From positions 80,599 to 144,598 of the forward strand of contig JAQTLN010000010.1 of assembly GCA_028714875.1 (NCBI GenBank): a stretch of DNA of 64,000 nt, given 5' to 3'. A program made the translations under genes and the position numbers. Each line of letters starts with the position of its first letter. The first letter of the stretch is position 1. This document shows positions 44,308 through 52,486 of this stretch, one piece after another. The notes under the pieces were generated by a model. It was not told the DNA's origin. It worked only from the letters and a program-made list of their open reading frames with translations, and made no database searches. The DNA comes from Gallionellaceae bacterium (GTDB lineage Bacteria > Pseudomonadota > Gammaproteobacteria > Burkholderiales > Thiobacillaceae).

Positions 44308-44883
44308 ATGAAAAGCAAACTCGCGACAAGCTGTTTCGTCATCGGCTGTTTGCTCGGCCCCGTTATTGCCCATGCCGAGGATGCAGACGCAGATCGGTCA
44401 CGCCCCATGACGTTCGTCAAGGACTCGGTCATCACGACCAAAATCAAGGCCAAGCTGGCTGAAGAAAAAATGCGTACTCTGCTGCATATCGGGGTCGATA
44501 CCGACAGCAAGGGCGCGGTGGTGCTGAGCGGCAAAGCCAGAACCCAGGAAGCGGCGGACAAAGCGATTGCAATCGCGCAAGGAACCGAAGGCGTCACCTC
44601 GGTCACCAGCAAAATTGAAGTCAGCAATACAGATACGGACCGAGTACACCCCATGACGTTCGTCAAGGACTCGATCATCACGACCAAAATCAAGGCCAAG
44701 CTCGCCAAGGAAAAAATGCGTACTCTGCTGCATATCGGGGTCGATACCGACAGCAAAGGCACGGTGGTGCTGAGCGGCAACGTCAGAACCCAGGAAGTGG
44801 CGGACAAAGCGATTGCAATCGCGCAAGGAACCGAAGGCGTCACCTCGGTTATCAGCAAAATCAAAGTCAAAAAGGATGATTAG
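44308..44883 (+). CDS. periplasmic protein with two near-identical BON domains
   Basis: 191 residues. Signal peptide SKLATSCFVIGCLLGPVIAH. Domains at about 32-108 and 115-190 are both BON (phospholipid-associated) modules: PMTFVKDSVITTKIKAKLAE, MRTLLHIGVDTDSKGAVVLS, AIAIAQGTEGVTSVTSKI. They are about 90% identical to each other even at DNA level, so the duplication is recent. OsmY-like role in membrane protection. It carries no obvious lipobox. Confidence 0.92.
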   Translation: MKSKLATSCFVIGCLLGPVIAHAEDADADRSRPMTFVKDSVITTKIKAKLAEEKMRTLLHIGVDTDSKGAVVLSGKARTQEAADKAIAIAQGTEGVTSVTSKIEVSNTDTDRVHPMTFVKDSIITTKIKAKLAKEKMRTLLHIGVDTDSKGTVVLSGNVRTQEVADKAIAIAQGTEGVTSVISKIKVKKDD

Positions 44884-44951
44884 GCTTCTGCTTGAAAGCG
44901 GGAGACCCAAGCTGATCCGGCCAAGTCCGGAACCCGGCTGATACCTGCGCG

Positions 44952-44986
44952 GACCGGCCTCGTTTCCCACAGGAGCGAGGCCGGTC
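44952..44986 (+). terminator. hairpin after BON gene
   Basis: GACCGGCCTCG / CGAGGCCGGTC, an 11-base perfect stem with a 13-base loop, about 70 bases after the stop; weak T run. Confidence 0.6.
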
Positions 44987-45006
44987 TGCTATTTGAGCTT
45001 CCGAAA

Positions 45007-45180
45007 TCACACCAACTCGTCGCGCAGCCATAGGCAGCGCTTCATCGAAGCGCCACCGCCGCAACGCACCTCATATGGCCGACCACTGAAACTGCTTGCC
45101 GTCGTGGCGCGGTCGAGAAAGTCTTCGCAGTTGTTGATCAATTGCACCGCCGCCATCAGTGAGCTTGATGGCATTGGACC
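45007..45180 (-). pseudogene. truncated DUF5329 relic
   Basis: The reverse frame reads LINNCEDFLDRATTASSFSG, then PYEVRCGGG and LWLRDELV before a stop. It aligns with the C-terminal third of the intact DUF5329 protein at 47037 (LINTAEDFIERAATESSFTG, WLRDELLF). The N-terminal two thirds are missing, cut by the end of the MipA-like gene. No start codon or ribosome site of its own. Confidence 0.75.
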
Positions 45181-45194
45181 GATCTGCCCGCGCT

Positions 45195-46001
45195 TCAAAA
45201 GCGATAGGCGAGGCCCGCGCTCGTGTAGTAATTCGAGTTGCGTTCCGCAAGTGGGCTCCGTGAGGCATCACCAAGCAGGTGTCGCGATTCCAGGTTGCCG
45301 ACCACAACCCAGTTCTTATTCAGGTCGACTGACCAAAGAACGCCGAAGCTGGCGAACAACCAGCCGCTTCCTCCACTGAACGCCGGCAAGCCGGTGGCGA
45401 CAGACTGCTGCGGCGTAATGTCATAGAAAGAGCCAGTCGATTTCGTGTTCGCCCAGGTTCCTTGCGTAAACACGCCCGCGGCGAAGCGCCCACTCTGGTA
45501 GACCCCCGCGCTGAGGCGAAAGTCGGCCTGGGCGCCGCGATCAGCATCGGCGTGCTGCCGCACCCGCGCGAGCAGGGTGATCGGCATGGGGCCGAAGGTG
45601 TGGTCCCATTCAAGATGCGCGCCGACCGATGCGCCACGGTCAAGGCCCGGGACGCCGTGACGCTTGAGGAAATCGGATTCGCTCGTTTGACGCCCGGGCT
45701 CGTAGGCCAGTTGCGCGCCGGCATGGAGCCCAGGTGCAAGTTCCACCCGGACGCCGCCTTCAAGTACGCCCTGGGTCGAGCGCACGAACCAGGGGTGGCC
45801 GAAGTAGCGGACAACCGGCACCAGTTCGCCCCGTTGAGAATCCGAACCATCGTAGGCTGGCCGCGAGCGCAGGCCAGGTCCAAGCAGGGGTTCATTGGAG
45901 AGCTCCGCAAGGGCAGCCAGCGGCACCATCAAAGCGAGTACGAATGTCGTGGATCGAATCCCGAATGAAGAGGGGGCCCATCTTGGGAGAGTAGGGTTCA
46001 T
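45195..46001 (-). CDS. MipA/OmpV family outer-membrane protein
   Basis: 268 residues. Signal peptide TTFVLALMVPLAALAE. The mature protein begins LLGPGLRSRPAYDGSDSQRG, typical of MipA/OmpV, has alternating strands and ends in GLAYRF with terminal Phe for outer-membrane insertion. MipA-type proteins scaffold peptidoglycan enzymes or act as porin-like barrels. It follows the lipase by 151 bases and may belong to the PLD-DUF5329-lipase transcript. Confidence 0.85.
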   Translation of the reverse strand: MNPTLPRWAPSSFGIRSTTFVLALMVPLAALAELSNEPLLGPGLRSRPAYDGSDSQRGELVPVVRYFGHPWFVRSTQGVLEGGVRVELAPGLHAGAQLAYEPGRQTSESDFLKRHGVPGLDRGASVGAHLEWDHTFGPMPITLLARVRQHADADRGAQADFRLSAGVYQSGRFAAGVFTQGTWANTKSTGSFYDITPQQSVATGLPAFSGGSGWLFASFGVLWSVDLNKNWVVVGNLESRHLLGDASRSPLAERNSNYYTSAGLAYRF

Positions 46002-46152
46002 TTGAATTTTTGCTCCGCGTCAGGTACTTCGATTCTGGAGCCGTCCATTCCGACTGGCTCCCGCTTAATGCAATGACACCGTGCCCTGGGAATCGTGTCC
46101 GCTGTGATCGCCGGATTCATCTGGAGCGGCTCCCCTGGCAGATCAAGGGGGC

Positions 46153-47040
46153 TCATATCCTGTCCACATAGTTGATCGGGGCGTGATCGGCTAATGGTTT
46201 GGGTGGGCCGAAGACACGATTGAGGGATAGGGCTTGGCCGTGAGAGGACAGACGTAATTCTGTCCCGACGTGCCGGAATCCGAGCGATTCCGAAGGGACC
46301 GTCGTTACGATATCTTCGTCATCAACGATCCGGTAGATGGGCACGTTGTTGAGTGAAGCAACGAACGCCTGGTTGCCAACGCGTGGCGAGCCGAACGTGT
46401 AGACCGCGCTGGGCGCATGGCGCGCCGCGGCCAGCGTGGCAAGCGCCGCACCCATACTGTGTCCGGTATAGAAAATCGGGCTGTTGAGTCGGGCAATCGC
46501 TGCGGCCATGTCGCGCCATACCGAGTCGAGCGCTTCCATAAATCCTGCGTGCACCTCTTTTTTGTTTCTATCCAGCGACAATTCCCCGAATTCGAGATCG
46601 GTGAGGTAGTCCTTGACGCTCTGCTCGGTGCCGCGAAACACCAGTACGGTGAATGGCAATGTCCCCCCAGACTCGACCAACATGGCTTGTGTCCCCGTTT
46701 CCTTCGAATGAAAGAACTGCCGTTGCGTGAATCCGGCATGCTCAAGAAAATGGGTTCGGGTTGGCAGCGGAGGCGGGACATCTTCCTCGGCATCGTGGCG
46801 GTAGACCAGCCGGCTCAGCTCAGCGAGCCACAGCGCGTTAATCGGACTGTAGGCGGGGGTCGTCGGATCGAATACCGGAAAGGGGCGACGCAGGAAAAAA
46901 TCCGTCGCATCGCCGGGATGCAGGAGATCCTGCCATGAGGTGTCGGTTTGCATGGATTGATCCGCTCGTTTTACAAATTCGTGAGCCTTTCGTTGAAAAG
47001 CGGGGTGATACGCGAAGCCAGCATCAACGGGAGCGTTCAT
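46153..47040 (-). CDS. class 3 lipase-like alpha/beta hydrolase
   Basis: 295 residues, no signal peptide. The nucleophile elbow is GHSMGAALATLAAARH (Ser near 193). The upstream FTVLVFRGTEQSVKDYLTDL is the lipase-3 oxyanion strand. Acid and His candidates are IVDDEDIVTTVPSESLGFRH. Likely hydrolyses acylglycerols or phospholipids. Its ATG overlaps the DUF5329 stop (ATGA), and DUF5329 overlaps the PLD gene in the same way, so the three are tightly coupled. Confidence 0.88.
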   Translation of the reverse strand: MNAPVDAGFAYHPAFQRKAHEFVKRADQSMQTDTSWQDLLHPGDATDFFLRRPFPVFDPTTPAYSPINALWLAELSRLVYRHDAEEDVPPPLPTRTHFLEHAGFTQRQFFHSKETGTQAMLVESGGTLPFTVLVFRGTEQSVKDYLTDLEFGELSLDRNKKEVHAGFMEALDSVWRDMAAAIARLNSPIFYTGHSMGAALATLAAARHAPSAVYTFGSPRVGNQAFVASLNNVPIYRIVDDEDIVTTVPSESLGFRHVGTELRLSSHGQALSLNRVFGPPKPLADHAPINYVDRI

Positions 47041-47435
47041 TTAATCAGGCTATTTTTGAAATGCTCATTGGTACGCATGAATAAAAGTTCGTCACGCAGC
47101 CACTGGTTACTGGTAATCGTCGTGCCGCCGTTGCATTTCACCTTGTAATCCAGACCGGTAAAACTGCTTTCCGTGGCAGCGCGTTCAATAAAATCTTCAG
47201 CGGTGTTGATCAGGTTTCTTGCCGCCAACCATTGGTACTTGTCGCGCAAATGCGCCTGCGCTTCTTTCGAGTCGTGCCAGGTGCCGTTGCGATAAAACGC
47301 ACATCCTGATCCCTCAACATAGCCAAGCAGAAAATTGACTTCTGCTTGCACACCCACTGGGGGCTCCGCATGGGCGACGGAACCCCACAAGAGCCCAAGC
47401 ATCAATATCCAACCCATTACCCAGCGTATGTTCAT
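47037..47435 (-). CDS. DUF5329 periplasmic protein
   Basis: 132 residues. Signal peptide RWVMGWILMLGLLWGSVAHA. The mature domain has VNFLLGYVEGSGCAFYRNGT, TAEDFIERAATESSFTG and VKCNGGTTITSNQWLRDELL, the DUF5329 hallmarks, with a Cys pair about 65 residues apart. Function unknown. Overlaps PLD upstream and lipase downstream by ATGA. A truncated second copy is at 45007. Confidence 0.9.
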   Translation of the reverse strand: MNIRWVMGWILMLGLLWGSVAHAEPPVGVQAEVNFLLGYVEGSGCAFYRNGTWHDSKEAQAHLRDKYQWLAARNLINTAEDFIERAATESSFTGLDYKVKCNGGTTITSNQWLRDELLFMRTNEHFKNSLIK

Positions 47436-49054
47436 AGCTCATCATCCAGTGGCAGCAGCGACAAGAGATGGACCTTGATTCTTTGCCAGCCACTCCGGGC
47501 CGGCTCCGTGTCGTATTCAACGGCTTCGCCGTTCTCTTCGGTGCGCCAAACCAAGGTGGGTGAATCCTCGCTGTTGCTTGGGCGCAGTGCCAGCGTGTAG
47601 GCGTTGACTGGCTGCACCATGGCCTCGAATCGTGCGGCAACCTGTTGCGCAAGTTCGGGGCTGTCAATCACCAGGCCAATCTCGGTATTAAGGTGCATCG
47701 ATCGTTGATCGAAATTCATTGAGCCTATAAACACTCTCTGGCGGTCGAATACGAACATTTTTGCGTGCAGTGAATAATTTCCAAAACGGGAAATTGCCGA
47801 AGTTTGGCCGCTGCCTCTGGAATTACCCAGAAGTGAGCGGATCTCATACAACTCCACGCCCTTTTTCAGCAGCGGGAAGCGATATTGCATGTAGCCGGAC
47901 TGCGCCAGCAACATCGTCGATGATTCAAGTGAACTGGTCAGAATGCGGACGCGCACATTGCGCTGGCGCAGATCCTCGAACATCCGCATCCCTTCATCGC
48001 CGGGTATCAGATAGGGCGTGATCATCAGCAACTCGGACTGCACCTTGCTCGTGGCATTGGCCACCGCCCGATGCATCAGCCGGCCCACCATCTCACCGCT
48101 TTCCACTTTTTTCTTGTCTGGGCTGTCGACGATCAGTTGCGCATGCGCCCAGGTCAGGGGCAAGCGGCCGGAGAGCACCCCGTTGAAGGGCTCGCCGGTG
48201 GCGACCCGCTTGGCATAATCCACACCGTCAGCCTTCAACTTCTTGTTCTCGTCATGCAACACCACGCGATGCTCGCTCAAGGCGGCGCGTGAGGATTGTT
48301 CGCGTGAAAGCGCCTCAGCCGGGATCGACAGGCCGCTATTCCAGAATTCATCGAAAGTCCATGACAGCCTTTTGGCGATGGGGCCGGCAGCGAACACGTC
48401 GTCATCGGCGAATTGGGACTCCGGGTCAATCTGAAAGTACTGGTCTCCGATATTGCGCCCGCCGATGAGCGCCACGGCATTGTCAGCAATGAGCAATTTG
48501 TTGTGCATCCTGTAGTCGAGGCGGGACGCGTTGAACAAGAATTCGGTGAAGCGAAATAGCGCGACAGCGCCGCGATACGCGAATGGGTTGAAGATCCGAA
48601 TTTCCACTGAAGGGTGCGATGCAAGCGCTGAAATCTGGTCGTCGCCGCCCACCGTTTCGCCATCGTCCACCAGCACCCGCACCCGCACGCCGCGGTCGGC
48701 CGCGTGCAGCACGGCGTCGGTCAGCAACCGTCCGGTGTCATCACCGCGAAAAATGAAATATTGCAGGTCGAGGGTCCGCTCCGCGGCACGGATCATCTGC
48801 ATGCGCATCAGGAATCCGTCGGCGCCCACCGGAATGATGCGAAATCCCGAGTTGCCGCCATGCGCGTGCGAAGCGTCCTCGAACTGTCGGCCGAGACGGG
48901 TAGTCTCCGGATGCGCCAGCGCGGAGCTGGCCTTTTTTACATAGTCCGAACCCGGTGGAAGCGCGGCACACCCGCTGAGGGCCGCGACAATCAGGAGGAC
49001 AAGAGACAAGCGGAGCTTGCCTTTCATCGACGTACAACAGCGGGATTGCTCCAT
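47432..49054 (-). CDS. phospholipase D/cardiolipin synthase-like lipoprotein (long form)
   Basis: 540 residues. Lipobox LSGC in KLRLSLVLLIVAALSGC. Two PLD motifs: HNKLLIADNAVALIGGRN (about 181) and HAKMFVFDRQRVFIGSMN (about 428). Resembles ClsC/YmdC-type enzymes. It is the first gene of an operon with DUF5329 and a lipase. AAAGG nine bases before ATG 49054; ATG 49027 is a possible alternative. Dyad copy 12 lies 111 bases upstream on the same strand. Likely role: remodelling phospholipids in stressed envelopes. Confidence 0.9.
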   Translation of the reverse strand: MEQSRCCTSMKGKLRLSLVLLIVAALSGCAALPPGSDYVKKASSALAHPETTRLGRQFEDASHAHGGNSGFRIIPVGADGFLMRMQMIRAAERTLDLQYFIFRGDDTGRLLTDAVLHAADRGVRVRVLVDDGETVGGDDQISALASHPSVEIRIFNPFAYRGAVALFRFTEFLFNASRLDYRMHNKLLIADNAVALIGGRNIGDQYFQIDPESQFADDDVFAAGPIAKRLSWTFDEFWNSGLSIPAEALSREQSSRAALSEHRVVLHDENKKLKADGVDYAKRVATGEPFNGVLSGRLPLTWAHAQLIVDSPDKKKVESGEMVGRLMHRAVANATSKVQSELLMITPYLIPGDEGMRMFEDLRQRNVRVRILTSSLESSTMLLAQSGYMQYRFPLLKKGVELYEIRSLLGNSRGSGQTSAISRFGNYSLHAKMFVFDRQRVFIGSMNFDQRSMHLNTEIGLVIDSPELAQQVAARFEAMVQPVNAYTLALRPSNSEDSPTLVWRTEENGEAVEYDTEPARSGWQRIKVHLLSLLPLDDEL

Positions 49055-49164
49055 CGTTCAAACCTTTAGTGTGTCGATCAGGCCCATTCGGGCCACCGTT
49101 AAATTCCGATCTTCGACTCGCGCACATGCATCGGTTTGAACAGTTACAGGCCTTCCCTTCCAAA

Positions 49165-49183
49165 GTCTGTGCACTAACGAACA
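49165..49183 (-). promoter_or_regulatory. 19-bp dyad motif, copy 12 (PLD-DUF5329-lipase operon)
   Basis: Minus strand TGTTCGTTAGTGCACAGAC, facing the PLD gene. It is back to back with copy 13, about 100 bases apart, so the divergent operons each have their own site. Confidence 0.65.
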
Positions 49184-49284
49184 TAGTCTGCAAACGGCAC
49201 CGGCAGCGCGAATGGCGGCATATTCAGGCGGCTGGAAAGTCCCACCCCCCCCCCACCAACCAGCCTGGGCGTTCGCAGCCCTTG

Positions 49285-49303
49285 CGTTCGCCAGCGCACA
49301 GAC
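49285..49303 (+). promoter_or_regulatory. 19-bp dyad motif, copy 13 (CcoQ-like gene)
   Basis: CGTTCGCCAGCGCACAGAC, one base from consensus, 114 bases before the small gene. AGCATGTAAG starts 20 bases after it. Confidence 0.7.
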
Positions 49304-49416
49304 CGCGTCGGCTCACACGACCAGCATGTAAGCCAGGCAGATTTGCGGCGTTCCCCGCCGCAACCTTGACCGGGCAGCCAGCGTGGCAGTCGATCAAAAA
49401 ATCTTAGGAGAATGAC

Positions 49417-49596
49417 ATGGACCAACTCGTCGACCTGTTCACGCAATACGGCCTGTTCTTCGGTCTCCCTCTGCTTTTCCTGCTTGTCGTGGCCTGGATC
49501 TACCGACCCAGCGCGAAAAAACGCTATCAGGCGGATGGCAACCTCCCCTTCCTCGGGGATAAAAAAGCGAACAAGGGACGGCCGGGCACGCATTGA
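49417..49596 (+). CDS. orphan CcoQ/FixQ-like small membrane protein
   Basis: 59 residues: one membrane helix (YGLFFGLPLLFLLVVAWIY) then PSAKKRYQADGNLPFLGD. The IYRP-KKRY-GN-PF pattern is that of CcoQ, the small subunit of cbb3 oxidase. No other cbb3 subunit is near. TAGGAG six bases upstream supports translation. It sits between dyad copy 13 and the Mla operon, 38 bases before the permease gene, so it may be cotranscribed with lipid-transport genes. Confidence 0.75.
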   Translation: MDQLVDLFTQYGLFFGLPLLFLLVVAWIYRPSAKKRYQADGNLPFLGDKKANKGRPGTH

Positions 49597-49634
49597 GTTG
49601 CCGTGGTTGAGCCGCAAACCCGACACCCCCCTTT

Positions 49635-50756
49635 ATGCAAGCCCTCGCGCCGGAACCCGCCGCAATCGCCCAGCCGACCCCACAGCGCCTTGCGTTTTCG
49701 GGGTGCTGGACCGCGCGCGGCATCGGCGCCATCGAACACCGGCTCGAATCGCTGCGGGTGGCCGCCACAACCATTGCCGACGCGACAGGGATCGCGGCCC
49801 TCGACACGGCCGGCGCGTGGCTGCTGCAAAAACTGCTGCTTCGGCTGCGCGCGGCGGGCAGCGCCGTGACGCTGGAGGGCTTGCGTCCCGATTTCGCCAA
49901 ACTTTTGGATACCGTGGCGCAATACGTCACCGATCAGCCCGTGCCGGCCCCCATCCCGCCCACCACTGCATTCGAGCGCGTCGGCCGGAGCACCGCGGCT
50001 GCCGGGGAACAAGCCGTGGCCCTGCTCAGCTTCGTCGGCGAATCCGCCATCGCGCTGGCGCGCTGCGTCGCGCATCCCGCGCGCTTCAGGTGGCGTCCCA
50101 TTCTGTACAACATCCGCTGCGCCGGCTTCGACGCGCTGCCCATCGTCGGGCTGCTGTCTTTCCTGCTCGGCGTCGTGGTCGCCTATCAGGGCGCCGGACA
50201 ACTCCGGCAATACGGCGCCAATATCTTTGTCGCCGATCTCATCGGCCTGTCCATGCTGCGCGAGTTCGCGCCCCTGATCACCGCCATCATCATCGCCGGC
50301 CGCTCTGGTTCCGCCTATGCCGCGCAGATCGGTACCATGTCGGTGACCGAGGAAATCGACGCCATGCGCACGCTCGGCATCGCGCCGCTGGAATTGCTGG
50401 TGCTGCCCAAGATCATCGCGCTATTGCTGGCGCTGCCACTGCTGACCGTGTTCGCCGACGTGCTCGGCGTAATCGGCGGCATGATCATGGCGCACGCTCA
50501 GTTGGGCATCGGCTACGGCGAATTTCTCGACCGCCTGGTCAAGGCGGTCAGCGTGACCGACTATCTGATCGGCGTCTGCAAGGCCCCCGTGTTCGCCGGA
50601 ATCATCGCCGTGGTCGGCTGTTTTCAGGGCTTTCGCACCCAGGGCGGCGCCGACAGCGTCGGCCGCCAGACCACGCGCAGCGTGGTCCAGTCGATCTTCC
50701 TGGTGATCGTGGCCGATGCCCTGTTCTCGATCGCCTTCAGCGCGCTGGACATCTGA
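49635..50756 (+). CDS. MlaE-type ABC permease with N-terminal STAS-like domain
   Basis: 373 residues. Residues 1-105 look like a STAS/MlaB-type domain (RLAFSGCWTARGIGAIEHRL, IADATGIAALDTAGAWLL). Residues 120-373 are the MlaE permease (VGLLSFLLGVVVAYQGAGQL, FAPLITAIIIAGRSGSAYAA, EEIDAMRTLGIAPLELLVLP). So MlaB seems fused to MlaE, as in some other proteobacteria. It moves phospholipids between inner and outer membranes. The MlaF ATPase gene starts two bases after its stop. Confidence 0.92.
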   Translation: MQALAPEPAAIAQPTPQRLAFSGCWTARGIGAIEHRLESLRVAATTIADATGIAALDTAGAWLLQKLLLRLRAAGSAVTLEGLRPDFAKLLDTVAQYVTDQPVPAPIPPTTAFERVGRSTAAAGEQAVALLSFVGESAIALARCVAHPARFRWRPILYNIRCAGFDALPIVGLLSFLLGVVVAYQGAGQLRQYGANIFVADLIGLSMLREFAPLITAIIIAGRSGSAYAAQIGTMSVTEEIDAMRTLGIAPLELLVLPKIIALLLALPLLTVFADVLGVIGGMIMAHAQLGIGYGEFLDRLVKAVSVTDYLIGVCKAPVFAGIIAVVGCFQGFRTQGGADSVGRQTTRSVVQSIFLVIVADALFSIAFSALDI

Positions 50757-50757
50757 C

Positions 50758-51552
50758 ATGCCAGACAGCGCGGTCATCGAGATCAGCAAGGTGTCCACCC
50801 GTTTCGGCGAGCATGTCGTGCATGCCGAGCTCGACCTCGAAGTGCGCCGGGGCGAGATATTCGCTTTGGTCGGCGGCAGCGGCTCAGGCAAATCGACCCT
50901 GCTGCGCGAAATGATCCTGTTGCAACGCCCCGACTCGGGCTCGATCCGGGTGTTGGGCGTCGATCTGCGCGACATCGCCGACGACGCGGCCATGTCCCTG
51001 CGCCGGCATTGGGGCGTGATGTTTCAGCATGGTGGCCTGTTCGGCTCGCTGACGGTGCTCGAAAACGTCGGCTTGCCGCTGCGCGAACACAGCAGGCTCG
51101 ATGACAAGCTGATCGATGAAATAGCAGCCTGGAAACTGGCCATGACCGGCCTCGAACCGGAGGTCGGCGCTCAGTACCCGGCCGAACTCAGCGGCGGCAT
51201 GATGAAGCGGGCATCACTGGCCCGCGCCCTGGCGCTCGACCCGGAACTGCTGTTTCTCGACGAGCCGACCGCGGGCCTCGACCCGAACAGCGCCGGCGAA
51301 ATCGATCAACTCGTGCGCAAGCTGCGTGATCAGTTCGGCCTGAGCATCGTCATGATCACCCACGACCTCGACCTGTTATGGCAGGTCACCGACCGTGTCG
51401 CCGTCCTCGCCGAGGGCAAGGTGCAAGGCGTCGGCTCGATGGCCGAACTCTCGACGCTGGACAACCCCGCCATCCGGCAATTCTTCGCCGGCCCGCGCGG
51501 CCGGGCGGCGCGGGAACAGGCCGAAAAACGCAGTGAAACCGGGAGTCCATGA
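50758..51552 (+). CDS. MlaF-type ABC ATPase
   Basis: About 264 residues. Walker A VGGSGSGKSTLLREM, signature LSGGMMKRASLARAL (the M-M-K-R form typical of Mla/Mce ATPases), Walker B LLFLDEPTAGLDP, H-loop MITHDLDLL. ATG 50758 follows the permease stop directly. Energises the MlaE permease. Its stop overlaps the MlaD start. Confidence 0.93.
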   Translation: MPDSAVIEISKVSTRFGEHVVHAELDLEVRRGEIFALVGGSGSGKSTLLREMILLQRPDSGSIRVLGVDLRDIADDAAMSLRRHWGVMFQHGGLFGSLTVLENVGLPLREHSRLDDKLIDEIAAWKLAMTGLEPEVGAQYPAELSGGMMKRASLARALALDPELLFLDEPTAGLDPNSAGEIDQLVRKLRDQFGLSIVMITHDLDLLWQVTDRVAVLAEGKVQGVGSMAELSTLDNPAIRQFFAGPRGRAAREQAEKRSETGSP

Positions 51553-52484
51553 TGGAAACCAAAGTGAGCTACACCGTGGTCGGCGCCTTCGTCATCGTCC
51601 TCGGCGCCGTGCTGGTCGCGGGCGTTCTCTGGCTCGCCACCGGCGGCTCGTTCCAGAAAAAATTCGACCTGTATCGGGCGATCGAAGACGAGTCGGTCGC
51701 CGGCCTCAATCTGAACGCGCCGGTCAAATACAACGGAGTCGATGTGGGCAAAGTGCGGCAAATCCGGCTCGACCCGAGCAACCCGGAGCGGGTGAACCTG
51801 CTCTTCGCCATCGAGCACGGCACGCCGATCAAGGAGGACACCGTGGCGGTGCTGAAAACCCAGGGACTGACCGGCATCGCCTATGTGGAACTGAGCGGCG
51901 GCGCACTCGCCTCGCCATTGCTGCGGGCCACGGCGGACAGCAAATATCCGCTGATCCGCACCAAGCCCTCGCTGGCCGCGCGCCTGGAGAATGTGCTCAC
52001 CACCGTGCTGGGCAAGCTGGACAGCACCTCGAACAACATCAATGCCTTGCTCAGCGACGAAAACCAGGCGGCGTTCAAGAGCGCGCTCGCCGACATCGCA
52101 ACCGTGGCGCACACCATTGCCGGGCGCCGCGACAGCATCGACGCGGGCATGGCCAGCGCCGCCCGCACATTCGCCAACACAGACGCTCTGACGCTGAAGC
52201 TCAGCCCGGTGATCGACCAAATCGGACATAGCGCCATGGCCATCGAGAAGATGGGCAACGCGGTCGCCGATGCCGGCAAGACAGTCAATTCAGCCGCCGT
52301 CGACGTGAAGCGCTTCTCCTCAAACTCGCTACCCGAACTGGAGCGCTTGCTCGGCGAACTCAGTGTCCTTTCGACCTCGTTACGTCGCCTCAGCGAGCAA
52401 ACCGAACGTAATCCGTCCAGCCTCCTGTTCGGCCACCGGCCGCTGCCGGAAGGGCCGGGTGAATCAGCCAGAGGAACTCGATAG
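51549..52484 (+). CDS. MlaD-type MCE-domain protein
   Basis: About 311 residues. N-terminal membrane anchor VVGAFVIVLGAVLVAGVLWL, then one MCE domain (40-120: YRAIEDESVAGLNLNAPVKY, NGVDVGKVRQIRLD, GLTGIAYVELSGG). A long helical tail to SSLLFGHRPLPEGPGE follows. MCE proteins form hexameric lipid channels. The first ATG overlaps the ATPase stop (ATGA); the second ATG at 51552 is better spaced from GGGAG and may be the real start. Confidence 0.92.
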   Translation: MMETKVSYTVVGAFVIVLGAVLVAGVLWLATGGSFQKKFDLYRAIEDESVAGLNLNAPVKYNGVDVGKVRQIRLDPSNPERVNLLFAIEHGTPIKEDTVAVLKTQGLTGIAYVELSGGALASPLLRATADSKYPLIRTKPSLAARLENVLTTVLGKLDSTSNNINALLSDENQAAFKSALADIATVAHTIAGRRDSIDAGMASAARTFANTDALTLKLSPVIDQIGHSAMAIEKMGNAVADAGKTVNSAAVDVKRFSSNSLPELERLLGELSVLSTSLRRLSEQTERNPSSLLFGHRPLPEGPGESARGTR

Positions 52485-52486
52485 CC

